A stretch of 64,000 nucleotides of DNA from Halalkalibacter urbisdiaboli (GCF_002156385.1 NZ_MVJM01000001.1:393583-457582); one strand, 5' to 3'. Numbered from the stretch's first letter, positions 45,064 to 55,175 are shown. The notes: a model not told the origin generated them from the letters alone. Made by a program: numbers and translations.

Positions 45064-45897
45064 ATGTCTATTATTGAAGCGATTATTTTCGGTATTGTTC
45101 AAGGAATTACAGAATTTCTACCAATCTCTAGCACCGCCCATATTGTTATCACACAGCTATTATTAGGGTACCCGTTTCCTGGGTTTGGCTTTGAGGTTTT
45201 CCTCCATATGGGTTCAGTATTGGCTGTTGTGATTTACTTCCGTCGTGATTTACTAGAGGTTATTACTGGTTTTTTTGCCTATTTCACTAACCGGTCAAAA
45301 GAAAATCGGACACAATTCTTTTTCGGCATTTATATTATTATTGCAACGGGGATTACAGGTGTTATCGGCTTGTTATTTGAAGACTTTATCGGGTCGACGT
45401 TAAAAACACCACCTTTTATCGCTTTAGCCCTTGCAATAACCGGATTCTTTTTAATTGTCATTGAACGTTTTCATAAATATGGAAATCGCACTGAATCAGA
45501 AATGACGTTTGTTGATTCAATTATTGTTGGTCTTGGACAATCACTTGCACTTGTACCTGGTATATCACGTTCAGGTTCTACGTTAATAACAGCTCTATTT
45601 GTTGGGTTAAACCGTGAAACAGCAGTGAGATATTCATTTTTACTCTCAATACCCATTACGCTAGGAACATCAGTACTTGCAATTAGCGATCTAGCAAATG
45701 GTTCATTGATTTCTGAAGTGGGAGTGATTGCCCTTATCATTTCGTTTATTGCTACGTTTATCTTTTCATGGCTAGGGATCGTATGGCTTATTGATTTTCT
45801 AAAGAAAAGCAAGCTTGTATACTTTGCTATTTATTGTTTCATCGCTGCCCTATTTGTCTTTTTCTTTTTAGATTCAAGTACCATAATCGAGCTTTAA
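45064..45897 (+). CDS. uppP: Undecaprenyl-diphosphatase (UppP/BacA)
   Basis: 277 residues with about eight membrane segments. Both catalytic motifs are present: GITEFLPISSTAHI (about 13-26) and PGISRSGSTLITAL (about 165). It dephosphorylates C55 isoprenyl pyrophosphate to recycle the cell wall lipid carrier and confers bacitracin resistance. ATG 45064 with GGGAG upstream is preferred to an in-frame start at 45019. Confidence 0.95.
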   Translation: MSIIEAIIFGIVQGITEFLPISSTAHIVITQLLLGYPFPGFGFEVFLHMGSVLAVVIYFRRDLLEVITGFFAYFTNRSKENRTQFFFGIYIIIATGITGVIGLLFEDFIGSTLKTPPFIALALAITGFFLIVIERFHKYGNRTESEMTFVDSIIVGLGQSLALVPGISRSGSTLITALFVGLNRETAVRYSFLLSIPITLGTSVLAISDLANGSLISEVGVIALIISFIATFIFSWLGIVWLIDFLKKSKLVYFAIYCFIAALFVFFFLDSSTIIEL

Positions 45898-45921
45898 ACC
45901 AATTTCATTATGAAGTTGGTT
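45897..45921 (+). terminator. Terminator of uppP
   Basis: Arms AACCAATTTCAT and ATGAAGTTGGTT separated by one T pair at 11 of 12 positions, followed by eight T. Confidence 0.85.
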
Positions 45922-45980
45922 TTTTTTATAAATAAACCTGTCTTAACCAAACTATTAACCTGACCCGAGATTAGGTACAA

Positions 45981-46001
45981 TATAATATAATATAATATAA
46001 T
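45981..46001. repeat. TATAA pentanucleotide microsatellite
   Basis: Four perfect TATAA units plus T, giving TATAAT at 45981, 45986, 45991 and 45996. Each could act as a -10 element for the diguanylate cyclase gene starting at 46028, so unit number would alter -10 to -35 geometry. No good -35 (best TGACCC at 45961) is evident. Confidence 0.7.
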
Positions 46002-46027
46002 CACATCACCTATGGGAGTCGATTTAT

Positions 46028-47617
46028 TTGGTTATTCTTTCTTTCTTTTTTAGTTTTTTACCGTTTTTATTCATGTTTGCCATGGCGTGTGAAGTTTATT
46101 TCCGTTCAAGACGCAATCGTTTACACCGATTAACCGCAACTTTATTACTATTCCTGAGCATTATTTTTTTATCAGAATTTCTTATTAAACTCGTTCCACA
46201 ACAGGAAGCATACTATTTTACGTTAGTCCTTAAGTATATCAATGCTTTCATCCTAATGACTTTGTCTATATACTTTTTTAAAACGATTTCGAAAGTGGAG
46301 GTTCCATGCTGGTTCAACATCTTTTTTTTACTTCCACTAATTAATATTTTTCTATTATTATGGCCTAATCTCTTTTTCTTTACTTTACAAGAAACAGCGG
46401 TTGGGAATATAGAAAACCTTAGTACCCCTTTTTTACTCGTAATTTTAGGATTCACATTATATACATTTTATTGGAACCTCTATTTTTTAATAAAAGGATA
46501 CAGAAAAATACGTTATAGCACGACTAGCATTCAGTTTCAAAAAAGACTCCAATACATTGTAAAAGGATGTGTCCTAACAATTATAGCTATAAGCATTTCG
46601 CTACCAGTTATCTATATTGGTGAGCGCTTCGGAGCTCATTTATCGTTCTTATCTCCTTACGGAACATTAATATTTGCTTATACACTGCGACATTCAATGA
46701 TTCATTATGATTGGCTAGCCTCATCAGGTCATCGCTATGAGCTACTGTTTAAAATGAGTTCAAATGGGATTGTATTGTTAGATAAAGAAGGAAGAATGAT
46801 TGATGCAAACCCAGCCTTTTGTGAAATAGTTGAACAAAAAAAAGCGGATTTATATATGAAAAACTTTATCGACTTTCTTCTAAGTGAGAAAAACAATGAC
46901 TTTTTAGATTTACTCAAAGCCTCATTTAAAGATGCGATTCCAATGAAGGAGGAGTTATATTTACTTACTGCTAACGGGCAAACAGTCGTATTAGATATGG
47001 TTTCCGATTATATTGATATAGAGGACACGAAGCATGCTTATTTAATGTTAAGAGACATCACTAGTCAAAAACAATATGAAGAAAAATTAAAGTACTTAGC
47101 TTATCATGATCCATTAACAGGTCTAGGCAACCGAACATTTTTTTACGAGAAAATAAATGAACTACTACTAGATATAGAGCAAACAAACTCAGTTCTCGCT
47201 GTTTTCTTAGTCGACTTAGATAAATTTAAATGGATTAATGACACATACGGTCATGCTGCAGGCGATTCCGTTCTTCAGCATATTGCCAAGCAAATTCGCC
47301 TTTCCCTTCCAAAACAAGCATTTGCTGCAAGGATGGGTGGAGATGAATTTGCCATGGCTATCCCACAACCCGATGATAGTCAAATTGTCTCCATTGTTGA
47401 AAAGCTATTAAATAATTTACGCGTTCCTATTAACATTAACGGCACCGATTTTTCCATTTCCGGAAGTATTGGAATAAGCATTGCACTAAAGGATGGGCGT
47501 GATGTAGATACATTGTTAAATCATTCTGATAAAGCCATGTATGAAGCAAAGAACAAAGGTAAAAATCGCTATTGTCTATATTCAACCGGAATTGAAAAAA
47601 ATAATCACTTGCAATAA
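46028..47617 (+). CDS. Membrane diguanylate cyclase with PAS and GGDEF domains
   Basis: 529 residues. About seven N-terminal membrane segments (1-230) resembling the 7TM histidine-kinase sensor module, then a PAS domain (about 240-345, GRMIDANPAFCEIVEQKKAD), then GGDEF (about 350-525) with DPLTGLGNRTFFYEK, FLVDLDKFKWINDTYGHAAG and intact RMGGDEFAMAIP. It would make cyclic di-GMP. No RxxD inhibitory site is seen five residues before GGDEF. TTG start with GGGAG 9 bases upstream; stand-alone gene. Confidence 0.88.
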   Translation: MVILSFFFSFLPFLFMFAMACEVYFRSRRNRLHRLTATLLLFLSIIFLSEFLIKLVPQQEAYYFTLVLKYINAFILMTLSIYFFKTISKVEVPCWFNIFFLLPLINIFLLLWPNLFFFTLQETAVGNIENLSTPFLLVILGFTLYTFYWNLYFLIKGYRKIRYSTTSIQFQKRLQYIVKGCVLTIIAISISLPVIYIGERFGAHLSFLSPYGTLIFAYTLRHSMIHYDWLASSGHRYELLFKMSSNGIVLLDKEGRMIDANPAFCEIVEQKKADLYMKNFIDFLLSEKNNDFLDLLKASFKDAIPMKEELYLLTANGQTVVLDMVSDYIDIEDTKHAYLMLRDITSQKQYEEKLKYLAYHDPLTGLGNRTFFYEKINELLLDIEQTNSVLAVFLVDLDKFKWINDTYGHAAGDSVLQHIAKQIRLSLPKQAFAARMGGDEFAMAIPQPDDSQIVSIVEKLLNNLRVPININGTDFSISGSIGISIALKDGRDVDTLLNHSDKAMYEAKNKGKNRYCLYSTGIEKNNHLQ

Positions 47618-47634
47618 CGTTCTATTGCGTGCAC

Positions 47635-47750
47635 AGTAATGGCTCCGTTCACTACGCGCCTTACGATGAGTGGAGCCGTTGCCATCTTTTTAAAAAGCCT
47701 GCTATGAGTAGATTTCTCATAGCAGGCGAACAACGTGTGGAGCCATTACT
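47635..47750. repeat. Nested inverted-repeat element, dispersed copy A
   Basis: Outer arms AGTAATGGCTCC (47635-47646) and GGAGCCATTACT (47739-47750) enclose inner arms GCCTGCTATGAG (47697-47708) and CTCATAGCAGGC (47716-47727), all perfect. Segment 47666-47708 (starting ATGAGTGGAGCCGTTGCCAT) recurs almost unchanged at 62077-62117. Non-coding; lies between the cyclase gene and its terminator. Confidence 0.75.
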
Positions 47751-47861
47751 ACTTCTTTGAGTTACAAGAAGTAGTTTTTCAGTGCCCTCTGGTTTTTACC
47801 TTTTTCAGTGGCTTCCTCATCGTCAGGCTTTTAAAAGATGTAGAGATTACGCACATTACAA

Positions 47862-47898
47862 GCTGTACCAAAAGTGAAAAACAACCTTTTGGCACAGC
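47862..47898 (+). terminator. Terminator downstream of the diguanylate cyclase
   Basis: GCTGTACCAAAAG and CTTTTGGCACAGC pair over 13 positions with one G-U, followed by CTCGTTTTTTTTT on the plus strand. Its core is the same as that of the terminator at 10424-10456. Confidence 0.78.
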
Positions 47899-47913
47899 CT
47901 CGTTTTTTTTTAC

Positions 47914-48552
47914 CTAAAGCTGATTTAATGCTTCGTCAATCGGTGTCGGTCCATTCAAAATTTCAAATGTTTTATGGAATGTATTTTCTCTTCCAACTAC
48001 CTCCGCTAACACGTGTGCCACATCAGCTCGAGTAATCGTATTATCTCTAACTTGAATTTCTTCTTCAAGCTTAATTTTTCCTATTGCTTCATCATTTGTT
48101 AAACTGCCCGGTCGTACAATCGTATAATTAAGAGAGGATTGTTTTAAATAATCATCTGCTAATTTCTTTGCGACTAAATAATGTCTGATTCGCTCACTTT
48201 TATCAGGGTCAACCGTTCCCATCGAGCTTAGCATAACAAAGCGCTTTACCCCTTGTTTTGTGGCAGCATCTATTGATTTCATTGCTCCCCATAAATCAAC
48301 AAGTATCGTTTTATCTCCGCCTGTTTTCCCACCTGAGCCTGCTGCAAAAATTACGGCGTCCACATTGTTAAAGGCGTGTGTAATATCCTGTTCTAAATCA
48401 GCAACAACCGTTCTTGCTGCACCTAGCGCTAAAAGGGCATCAGCTTGCTGTTCATCTCGAATCATTGCAATTGGCTGTTGTCCCCGTTTTGCTAGCTCTG
48501 CTATGGTTTGTCTTGCCACTTGTCCATTTGCTCCTACTACAAGTACGTTCAT
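47914..48552 (-). CDS. Atypical SDR / NAD(P)-binding protein (YhfK-like)
   Basis: 212 residues. Rossmann start MNVLVVGANGQVARQTIAEL, DAVIFAAGSGGKTGGDKTIL, VKRFVMLSSMGTVDPDKS and YTIVRPGSLTNDEA, the pattern of atypical short-chain dehydrogenases such as B. subtilis YhfK and the NmrA-like group. It lacks the classical YxxxK pair but keeps HYLVAKKLADDYL. Role unknown; single gene. Confidence 0.82.
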   Translation of the reverse strand: MNVLVVGANGQVARQTIAELAKRGQQPIAMIRDEQQADALLALGAARTVVADLEQDITHAFNNVDAVIFAAGSGGKTGGDKTILVDLWGAMKSIDAATKQGVKRFVMLSSMGTVDPDKSERIRHYLVAKKLADDYLKQSSLNYTIVRPGSLTNDEAIGKIKLEEEIQVRDNTITRADVAHVLAEVVGRENTFHKTFEILNGPTPIDEALNQL

Positions 48553-48729
48553 TACATACCACTCCTTTTATTAATTAGTGTATTCGTATTATCACTTACA
48601 TGCAAAACAAACGCACAATCAGATGAAAGATTATCTATCAAACTATTAGGTGTTTTTCAGAAACTGCTCTGTCAAACTTTTTATTTCCTTGATAAAATTA
48701 AGTATGAGTAAAGAAACGGAGGTATTACT

Positions 48730-49299
48730 TTGTCTTCGATTTTTAAAAATACGATCCAAACCGAAGAACAGCTTAGAGAAATCGTTGGGTATAAAAGTCC
48801 TTTCCTCTCACAAAAAGTAACGGGGTATTTAGATGATGAAATAAAGGAGTTTATTTCTCTTTCCCCGTTTATTATTATTGCTTCTAGTAATATGAATGGA
48901 CACTTTGATGCTTCTCCAAGAGGGGATGCACCAGGCTTTGTTCACATTATTGATGACAAACATTTCATTATTCCAGAACGAACTGGTAACAAAAGAATTG
49001 ATTCAATGGTTAATTTACTGTCAAATCCGGGAATTGGATTAATCTTTTTTATTCCTGGTGTTGAAGAAACATTAAGAATTAATGGAAAAGCAACTATTAC
49101 AAGTGACAGAGAGCTACTCGAACCACTCATTATAAAGAATAAAACACCTTTAGTTGGAATCGGTGTTAAGGTGGAGGAATGCTTTATCCACTGTAACAAA
49201 GCGTTTAAACGCGCTGCTTTATGGAATTCTACATTATATTCAGACAACAAATTCCAACGTTTTACCTCCGCGTTAAAATATAAGAGCTATAAGAAATAA
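48730..49299 (+). CDS. FMN-dependent PPOX-type flavoprotein (MSMEG_1061-like)
   Basis: 189 residues of the pyridoxamine-phosphate-oxidase fold. Typical segments: FIIIASSNMNGHFDASPRGD (FMN-binding), HFIIPERTGNKRIDSMVNLL and NPGIGLIFFIPGVEETLRIN, with VEECFIHCNKAFKRAALW near the C-terminus. No partner gene is obvious. TTG start at 48730 with GGAGG 7 bases upstream. Confidence 0.82.
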   Translation: MSSIFKNTIQTEEQLREIVGYKSPFLSQKVTGYLDDEIKEFISLSPFIIIASSNMNGHFDASPRGDAPGFVHIIDDKHFIIPERTGNKRIDSMVNLLSNPGIGLIFFIPGVEETLRINGKATITSDRELLEPLIIKNKTPLVGIGVKVEECFIHCNKAFKRAALWNSTLYSDNKFQRFTSALKYKSYKK

Positions 49300-49333
49300 G
49301 CCGTGTACGATTCCACTATTGGTTTAAAAGAAA

Positions 49334-49366
49334 AAGCAGGATCCGTATAAGAACGAATGCCTGCTT
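49334..49366. terminator. Probable bidirectional terminator between PPOX gene and mtnD
   Basis: 7-bp arms AAGCAGG and CCTGCTT with a 19-base loop; T-rich on the minus-strand side (TTTTTCTTTT). It would serve the end of mtnWXBD and perhaps the PPOX gene. Confidence 0.55.
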
Positions 49367-49385
49367 ATTAATCTTAATTAGATTG

Positions 49386-49907
49386 CTACTCTTCCTTCTC
49401 GTAAACTGGAACCCAGCCCTCCTGTGTAATAAAAATACGTATTGCTACAACTTTACGATCTTCCATTAACGTAAAATAATGACGATAATATTCTGGAACA
49501 GAAATTAAATCACCCGGTCCAAGTTCAACATCAAAAAAGCGTCCATCTTTCCCTTCAATCGCAAAAACCCCATGACCACTTACAATAAAACGAACTTCAT
49601 CATCTGTATGGTGATGCTCTTGAACAAATTTTGTTAATAGTTCTTCAAGATTCGGTGTGTTAGGGGATAATGAAATAACATCTGCTGTTTGATAACCACG
49701 ACGCTCTGAAATATCTTTAATTTCATCTGCATACACAGCTAAAATCTCTTCTTTATTCTCATCTGTTAAATTGTAATTCTCAACTAAATGACTTGGAAGC
49801 TTATCCGTTCCCCATTTCTCATAAATAACTCCCTGATCATTTAAATACGAAATAACGTCTTTTCCTGTTAATCGTTCATTATTATCATGAAAACGCAACT
49901 CTGCCAT
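49386..49907 (-). CDS. mtnD: Acireductone dioxygenase
   Basis: 173 residues, a cupin of the ARD family. Metal ligands are expected in VQEHHHTDDEVRFIVSG (about 95-111) and the last histidine in PEYYRHYFTL (about 140). With iron it makes the 2-keto acid precursor of methionine and formate. Last gene of mtnWXBD; GGGGG-type ribosome site before ATG 49907. Confidence 0.94.
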   Translation of the reverse strand: MAELRFHDNNERLTGKDVISYLNDQGVIYEKWGTDKLPSHLVENYNLTDENKEEILAVYADEIKDISERRGYQTADVISLSPNTPNLEELLTKFVQEHHHTDDEVRFIVSGHGVFAIEGKDGRFFDVELGPGDLISVPEYYRHYFTLMEDRKVVAIRIFITQEGWVPVYEKEE

Positions 49908-49922
49908 GCTTTCATTCCCCCT

Positions 49923-50531
49923 TTATCGTTTTAACATCAATTGTCTTACATGAAAAGAACAAAGAAATTCAAATGCCTCAAGATGTTTTTTCGCCTCAAA
50001 TCCATTACGACCCCAGACAGTAATCCCATGGTTGCGAATGAGCACACCCTTTGTGCCTTCAGTAATCGCATTACCAACTGCTTGCGCAAGCGTTGGAATA
50101 TCTGCGTAATTCGGAACAATCGGTAAGGTCATCTCTCCATCTTCTTTCCAAATATTAAAGGCTTTAATAAGTTCTTGTCCACGGAAGGTAATTGCTCCTT
50201 TCTCTCCATATAAATCGGAGATAAGATTATTGTCAAGTGTATGAACATGGAGACTACAACCAGCCTCTGTTTTTTTATAAATTTCTGTATGTAGTAACGT
50301 CTCAGCAGATGGTTTTAACGTCGTTTCTTCTGCTGGTTTTCCATTTTCATCAACAAGAAGAAAGTCCTCCTCTGTTCGCTTCCGCTTATCTTTCCCACTA
50401 GCTGTCACTAAAAATGTGAGGGGGGAATCACTCACTTTAATTGATAAGTTTCCGCTCGTTCCTGGGAACCAGTCACGTGCCGCGAGCTCATCCTTAATAT
50501 CGGCTAGCTCATTCCACCGTTCCTCTCTCAC
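49923..50531 (-). CDS. mtnB: Methylthioribulose-1-phosphate dehydratase
   Basis: 202 residues of the class II aldolase family. [20 protein letters not shown] near the start, zinc ligands in [11 protein letters not shown] (about 95-105) and the late [19 protein letters not shown] (His). GTG start at 50531 overlapping the mtnX stop by 4 bases, so translation is coupled. It dehydrates methylthioribulose-1-phosphate. Confidence 0.94.
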   Translation of the reverse strand: MREERWNELADIKDELAARDWFPGTSGNLSIKVSDSPLTFLVTASGKDKRKRTEEDFLLVDENGKPAEETTLKPSAETLLHTEIYKKTEAGCSLHVHTLDNNLISDLYGEKGAITFRGQELIKAFNIWKEDGEMTLPIVPNYADIPTLAQAVGNAITEGTKGVLIRNHGITVWGRNGFEAKKHLEAFEFLCSFHVRQLMLKR

Positions 50532-51190
50532 CCTTTGACACCTCTATTCTTTAAATCAGTGATAACATCGTGAAAACTAGTAAATGGCGTATACGCTATT
50601 GAAAGCTCTTCACATTTTTCAATAAGGAAATCTCTTGCATAAACAATATCAGCTTGCTTGGCTGCTTGTAAATCAGTAATAGAATCTCCTATAACAATTC
50701 GCTCATATTCTTCAGCTGGAAAGCGTCTCATAATACTTGGCTTACAACAGCCGCATCCATTGTGACATTGTTCATCACAGGAGTTAGGCCAGGTAATTGT
50801 TATCGTTTCCCCGCTGAAGTCACTGCCATTGCAATAAATATGATTATTCAAAATAGCAAATGGTTCTAACAAAGGGTATATAAAGAAGTCAATTCCTCCG
50901 CTTACTACATAGAATTCAATGTTTCGTTCACCTGTGAACAGTAATATCTCTCTGAAGCCATCACGAATTTCTGCCGTTTCTAACAAGAAGCTAATTAAAT
51001 CTTGCTTGAGCTCTGTTGATAATAGAGAGAATAGATGACTAACCCCTTCTTGAATCGTCACCTTTTGACCAAGAATATCATCTTTTATCGCCTCCCACTC
51101 AGGAGGCGCAAACCGTTTCATTAATACAATAATGTTATCATTATTCGTTATCGTACCATCAAAGTCACAAAAAATGACAGGTTGCTTCAT
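50528..51190 (-). CDS. mtnX: 2-hydroxy-3-keto-5-methylthiopentenyl-1-phosphate phosphatase
   Basis: 220 residues of the HAD superfamily: nucleophile motif [31 protein letters not shown], a cysteine-rich insert ([14 protein letters not shown]) shared with B. subtilis MtnX, and [17 protein letters not shown]. Removes phosphate from the diketo intermediate. ATG 51190 is chosen because AAAAGG lies 6 bases upstream; two upstream in-frame ATGs overlap mtnW. Confidence 0.94.
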   Translation of the reverse strand: MKQPVIFCDFDGTITNNDNIIVLMKRFAPPEWEAIKDDILGQKVTIQEGVSHLFSLLSTELKQDLISFLLETAEIRDGFREILLFTGERNIEFYVVSGGIDFFIYPLLEPFAILNNHIYCNGSDFSGETITITWPNSCDEQCHNGCGCCKPSIMRRFPAEEYERIVIGDSITDLQAAKQADIVYARDFLIEKCEELSIAYTPFTSFHDVITDLKNRGVKG

Positions 51191-51192
51191 AC

Positions 51193-52428
51193 TCATCCTT
51201 TTACATACCCCCATGTATCAAGGGCTACTTGTAACGCTTGACTATCCTTTGCAACCTCATCTAGCTTTTGACCAGCTACAACCCCTTCAATTGCATCACG
51301 AAATGCTTGACCTCCCTTAGCTGCGCCATCGGGGTGTCCATGAATCCCGCCGCCGGCATTTATGACTGAATCAAGACCAAAATCTCGAAATAAAAGTTCA
51401 GTCATACCAGGATGAATACCCGCAGATGGAACCGGAAAGGCGGGCTTAAACTGTTCATCATCTTTTCGTAATTCATTCGTAATTGCCAATGTTTCATTTT
51501 TATTCATGGCTACGCCTCCATACGGAGATGGGAATAAAACTAGATCAGCTCCTGCCATACGCAGTAATTTCCCCAATAATAGTTGATTTGAAAACCCATG
51601 AATTGGAGACGATGTGAATGCCCCCGCAACAGCTGGGTGCGCCAAAATCGGTACATCAATATCCTTATCCTCACGTAATGCTTGCAAGACATCAAGCCCA
51701 TAAGCAAAAACATTAAACAATAATGCTGGGGCCCCAAGTTCAATCGCTTGCTTAGCTTGTTCCTTTAACTCATATGTTTTTCCGGTAATATTTACTGCAT
51801 ATAACGGCTGATGACCTGTTTCCATCGCAGCTTCAGCAATTGCCGCAAGACCGACAGGAACACGCTGCTCAAGTGGGGTTAACTTATTTTCAAATAGAAT
51901 TTCATCATCTTTTACTAAATCAACCCCTCCTAGTGCTTGAACAAGCATCTGCTCATGCAATGAGTCCAATGAACGGCCAATTGCCGCCTTAAAGATACTC
52001 ATTAATAATGGTCGATCGTAAACCCCAGTTATTTCCCTGACCCCTTTGATGCCATGACGCGGACCTGGAAATTGCTTCTTTAACTCAGACGAGAACTCCA
52101 AATCGATTAATTTAATATCGCCATCCAATGAGAGCTTTCCAAATGTTGTCGTTATTATCGCCGGTAAATCTGCACTATAATTTTCACTTGGATATGAAAT
52201 TGTAATAAGTCCGCTTTTTCCACTAGGATGATTGCGAAGAAACGCCTCATTTGCTGGAACCTCTTTTATTGAAACAACAGAGCCTTTATGTGCCTTTAAT
52301 TGCTCTTTCTCTAATTTAGGTAAATTTGTCCAAGACCCTACCGTTAATCCAATCGCTATTCCTTCAGCTTTTTTTTCGAGTTGGCCTTTTGGATCATGGA
52401 TTAAATAGGTTGCCATCACCTGACTCAT
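51193..52428 (-). CDS. mtnW: 2,3-diketo-5-methylthiopentyl-1-phosphate enolase (RuBisCO-like)
   Basis: 411 residues, RuBisCO-like protein of the methionine salvage type. [20 protein letters not shown] carries the metal-binding DxE, with [14 protein letters not shown] and [16 protein letters not shown] as further blocks and [20 protein letters not shown] near the C-terminus. The carbamylated lysine of RuBisCO corresponds to the lysine of VKDDE. First gene of mtnWXBD; upstream a plausible sigma-A promoter but no SAM riboswitch. Confidence 0.95.
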   Translation of the reverse strand: MSQVMATYLIHDPKGQLEKKAEGIAIGLTVGSWTNLPKLEKEQLKAHKGSVVSIKEVPANEAFLRNHPSGKSGLITISYPSENYSADLPAIITTTFGKLSLDGDIKLIDLEFSSELKKQFPGPRHGIKGVREITGVYDRPLLMSIFKAAIGRSLDSLHEQMLVQALGGVDLVKDDEILFENKLTPLEQRVPVGLAAIAEAAMETGHQPLYAVNITGKTYELKEQAKQAIELGAPALLFNVFAYGLDVLQALREDKDIDVPILAHPAVAGAFTSSPIHGFSNQLLLGKLLRMAGADLVLFPSPYGGVAMNKNETLAITNELRKDDEQFKPAFPVPSAGIHPGMTELLFRDFGLDSVINAGGGIHGHPDGAAKGGQAFRDAIEGVVAGQKLDEVAKDSQALQVALDTWGYVKG

Positions 52429-52539
52429 AGCTTTTCCTCCCTTTTTAAAGAAAATCGAGCCTGCTTTTCTATCTTCAGCTCGCTAGGTTTTGTGTTGATT
52501 TATCATAGTCAAACCAACGTTGTAAACACTTTAATCAGT

Positions 52540-52567
52540 ATTATAAAGGAAGACCCCCCACAATCAA
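52540..52567 (-). promoter_or_regulatory. Candidate sigma-A promoter of mtnWXBD
   Basis: On the minus strand TTGATT (52562-52567), 16 bases, TATAAT (52540-52545). The leader of about 100 bases to mtnW shows no S-box motifs. Only a moderate inverted repeat (CGAGC/GCTCG, near 52450-52485) is seen. Confidence 0.55.
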
Positions 52568-52637
52568 AACTGCTCGAATAAATGTTGTAAAATAGTCAGG
52601 GGAGCTCGTTTGTATATGCTCTAGGTTTAAATAATGG

Positions 52638-52666
52638 TTGACGTTCATAGTTAATTCAGCTATAGT
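52638..52666 (+). promoter_or_regulatory. Sigma-A promoter of mtnKA
   Basis: TTGACG (52638-52643), a 17-base spacer and TATAGT (52661-52666), with transcription starting about 20 bases before the SAM riboswitch. Confidence 0.72.
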
Positions 52667-52693
52667 TTTGTTCGAGTATTCATACAAAACATT

Positions 52694-52824
52694 CTCTTAT
52701 TACGAGTAGGCTGAGGGATTTGGCCCGATGACGCCCAGCAACCGACCCGTCACAAGTGGATCTTTTATCCGCACAATAAAGGCACGGTGCTACTTCCAAC
52801 AGACGAAAGTCTGGCAGATAAGAG
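52694..52824 (+). promoter_or_regulatory. SAM-I (S-box) riboswitch of mtnKA
   Basis: P1 arms CTCTTAT (52694) and ATAAGAG (52818-52824) enclose the conserved AGGCTGAGGGATTTGGCCCG, ATGACGCCCAGCAACCG and AAGGCACGGTGCTACTTCCA blocks. Followed by a terminator and mtnK. In B. subtilis the mtnKA transcript also has an S-box; SAM binding lowers expression. Confidence 0.96.
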
Positions 52825-52845
52825 TGGCGAAGCTGATCCACTCCA

Positions 52846-52874
52846 CCTCTTTCCTGCCGTGAAAGAGGTTTTTT
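52846..52874 (+). terminator. S-box attenuator terminator
   Basis: Perfect 8-bp arms CCTCTTTC and GAAAGAGG, loop CTGCCGT, then TTTTTT, ending 22 bases before mtnK. The segment 52825-52850 could form the alternative antiterminator. Confidence 0.88.
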
Positions 52875-52896
52875 ACTATAAGGGGGGTTATGTTAG

Positions 52897-54099
52897 ATGC
52901 AAGCAAGAGAGTATGAAGAATTAACCTTAGAAAAAGCCGCCGCATATTTAATAGAGCTTGGGCTGTTCAGCTCTAAATCTATATTAGAAACAAAGGAAAT
53001 CGGAGACGGAAACTTAAATTATGTCTTTCATGTTAAAGATCGTGAGAGTGGACAATCTTATGTTATTAAGCAGGCACTTCCATATGCAAAGGTCGTTGGC
53101 GAAAGCTGGCCTCTAACATTAGACCGTGCGCGAATTGAAGCTGAGGCACTAAAGCAAGCAGGCGAATTTGTTCCTCACCTTGTCCCAAAAGTGTTCCACA
53201 ATGACCAGGAAATGGCGATTACCGTCATGGAGGATTTATCCGATTTTATGATTTTACGAAAAGCATTAATTGATGGAAATACGTACCCAAACCTAGCAAA
53301 AGACATCGGTACATTTCTCGCACACACGCTATTTAAAACATCAACCTTTGGTTATAACCAACAGGCGGCAAAGCAGCTTGCAGTACTATATTCAAACCCC
53401 GAGTTATGTAAAATTACAGAAGATCTAGTTTTTACCGATCCTTATTTTGACCATGATACGAATAATTTTTCTGAAGCATTACAACCGACTGCTGAAGTTC
53501 TTTGGTCCGATAATGAACTAAAACGTGAGGTGGCAAAGCTTAAGCACGCTTTCCTAACGAAATCAGAAGCACTGATTCATGGCGACCTTCATACAGGAAG
53601 TATTTTTATAACAAAAGAAAAGACGAAAGTCATTGACCCTGAGTTTGCCTTTTACGGTCCATTCGGTTTTGATGTAGGAGCGTTTATTGCAAATATTCTT
53701 CTTAACTTTGTTGCTCAAGCAGGTCATATTGAGGACGAAAACGAACTTACTACGTTTAGAAGCTATCTTTTATCAGTGATTGAAGAGACATGGACTGTCT
53801 TCGAAAGCGAGTTTAAAATTCTTTGGGAGAACGAGTCTGTTGAAGTTTTCCACAAAGTCCCTAATTATGTCGATGATGTTCTCGCAACCATTTGGGAGGA
53901 TGCTCTCGGTTTTGCTGGTTGTAAAATGATTCGGCGAATTATCGGACTAGCCCATGTTGCTGATATTGATAGTATCGTATCAGATTCGGCGAGACTGTCT
54001 GCTCAACAAACCGCAATAAAAATGGGTCGAGCTCTTATTGTAAAACGAACAAAATTAAAAACGCTGAATGACTTATTGAACATCGTCAAGGAGGTTTAA
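52897..54099 (+). CDS. mtnK: Methylthioribose kinase
   Basis: 400 residues of the aminoglycoside phosphotransferase fold. [15 protein letters not shown] is the glycine-rich loop, and [20 protein letters not shown] with [16 protein letters not shown] holds the catalytic and metal aspartates. It phosphorylates 5-methylthioribose. ATG 52897 has GGGGGG 9 bases upstream. Two bases separate it from mtnA; both are controlled by the S-box. Confidence 0.96.
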   Translation: MQAREYEELTLEKAAAYLIELGLFSSKSILETKEIGDGNLNYVFHVKDRESGQSYVIKQALPYAKVVGESWPLTLDRARIEAEALKQAGEFVPHLVPKVFHNDQEMAITVMEDLSDFMILRKALIDGNTYPNLAKDIGTFLAHTLFKTSTFGYNQQAAKQLAVLYSNPELCKITEDLVFTDPYFDHDTNNFSEALQPTAEVLWSDNELKREVAKLKHAFLTKSEALIHGDLHTGSIFITKEKTKVIDPEFAFYGPFGFDVGAFIANILLNFVAQAGHIEDENELTTFRSYLLSVIEETWTVFESEFKILWENESVEVFHKVPNYVDDVLATIWEDALGFAGCKMIRRIIGLAHVADIDSIVSDSARLSAQQTAIKMGRALIVKRTKLKTLNDLLNIVKEV

Positions 54100-54101
54100 C
54101 T

Positions 54102-55157
54102 ATGAATATATTGCCAATTGAATGGAAAGGTGACCATGTTGTTATTCTTGACCAACAACAGTTACCACACTCAACTTCATATGAAAAACTGAAAACCATT
54201 GAGCAAGTATGGGATAGCATTACGTACTTAAAGGTTCGTGGTGCACCTGCAATCGGTATTGTTGCTGCTTTCGGTCTTGTCCTTTGGGCGCAGTCTAAGC
54301 AGTCGAATACGCTTGAATTATTTTTAGATGAGTTTCATAAACAGGGTGACTTTTTGGCAAGCAGTCGTCCAACCGCGGTTAATTTATTTTGGGCGCTTGA
54401 TCGAATGGTTCGCAAGGTCGATACGGCGTTAACTGTTGAGGAGGCTAAAGAATTGGCGCTTCAAGAAGCGCTAGCCATTCAAGCTGAAGACGAGGAAACT
54501 TGCCGAAAAATTGGTGAGTATGGTTACGATCTCTTTGACGATGGTGACACTTTATTAACGATTTGTAATGCTGGAGGAATTGCAACCGCACGTTACGGGA
54601 CGGCACTTGCACCTTTTTATATCGCCAATGAACGAGGAACGACATTGCATGCATATGCTTGTGAAACACGTCCTGTGCTCCAAGGGGCACGCTTAACAGC
54701 CTGGGAATTGCAGCAAATAGGTGTAGATGTAACATTAATTACAGATAATATGGCAGCTCATGTCCTGAAAACGAAAGACATTGCAGCAGTCATTGTTGGT
54801 GCTGACCGGATTGCAGCAAATGGAGATGCAGCAAATAAAATCGGTACCTACGGCCTCGCTTTACTTGCGAAAGCTCATGACGTTCCATTTTATGTCGCTG
54901 CACCGTTTTCCACGATTGATTTAGAAACGACATCAGGTGAGGACATTCCAATCGAGGAACGTCCAGCTGAAGAAGTTACCCACTTATCCGGAAACGCCGT
55001 CGCTCCGATTGGAACAAAAGTATTTAATCCAGCATTTGATGTTACACCATATGAACTAATCACTGGTATCATCACGGAACGTGGTGTAATTTCTGGTAAC
55101 TATGTAGAACAACTAAAAACATTTGCAAATAAAACCACACCCGTGACAATCAAATAA
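54102..55157 (+). CDS. mtnA: Methylthioribose-1-phosphate isomerase
   Basis: 351 residues of the eIF2B-related family. [20 protein letters not shown] near residue 50 is the signature, then [31 protein letters not shown] (catalytic Cys) and [20 protein letters not shown] (catalytic Asp). Converts methylthioribose-1-phosphate to the ribulose form, which mtnB consumes. Follows mtnK directly. Confidence 0.96.
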   Translation: MNILPIEWKGDHVVILDQQQLPHSTSYEKLKTIEQVWDSITYLKVRGAPAIGIVAAFGLVLWAQSKQSNTLELFLDEFHKQGDFLASSRPTAVNLFWALDRMVRKVDTALTVEEAKELALQEALAIQAEDEETCRKIGEYGYDLFDDGDTLLTICNAGGIATARYGTALAPFYIANERGTTLHAYACETRPVLQGARLTAWELQQIGVDVTLITDNMAAHVLKTKDIAAVIVGADRIAANGDAANKIGTYGLALLAKAHDVPFYVAAPFSTIDLETTSGEDIPIEERPAEEVTHLSGNAVAPIGTKVFNPAFDVTPYELITGIITERGVISGNYVEQLKTFANKTTPVTIK

Positions 55158-55175
55158 ATAAGATATGACTACTTA

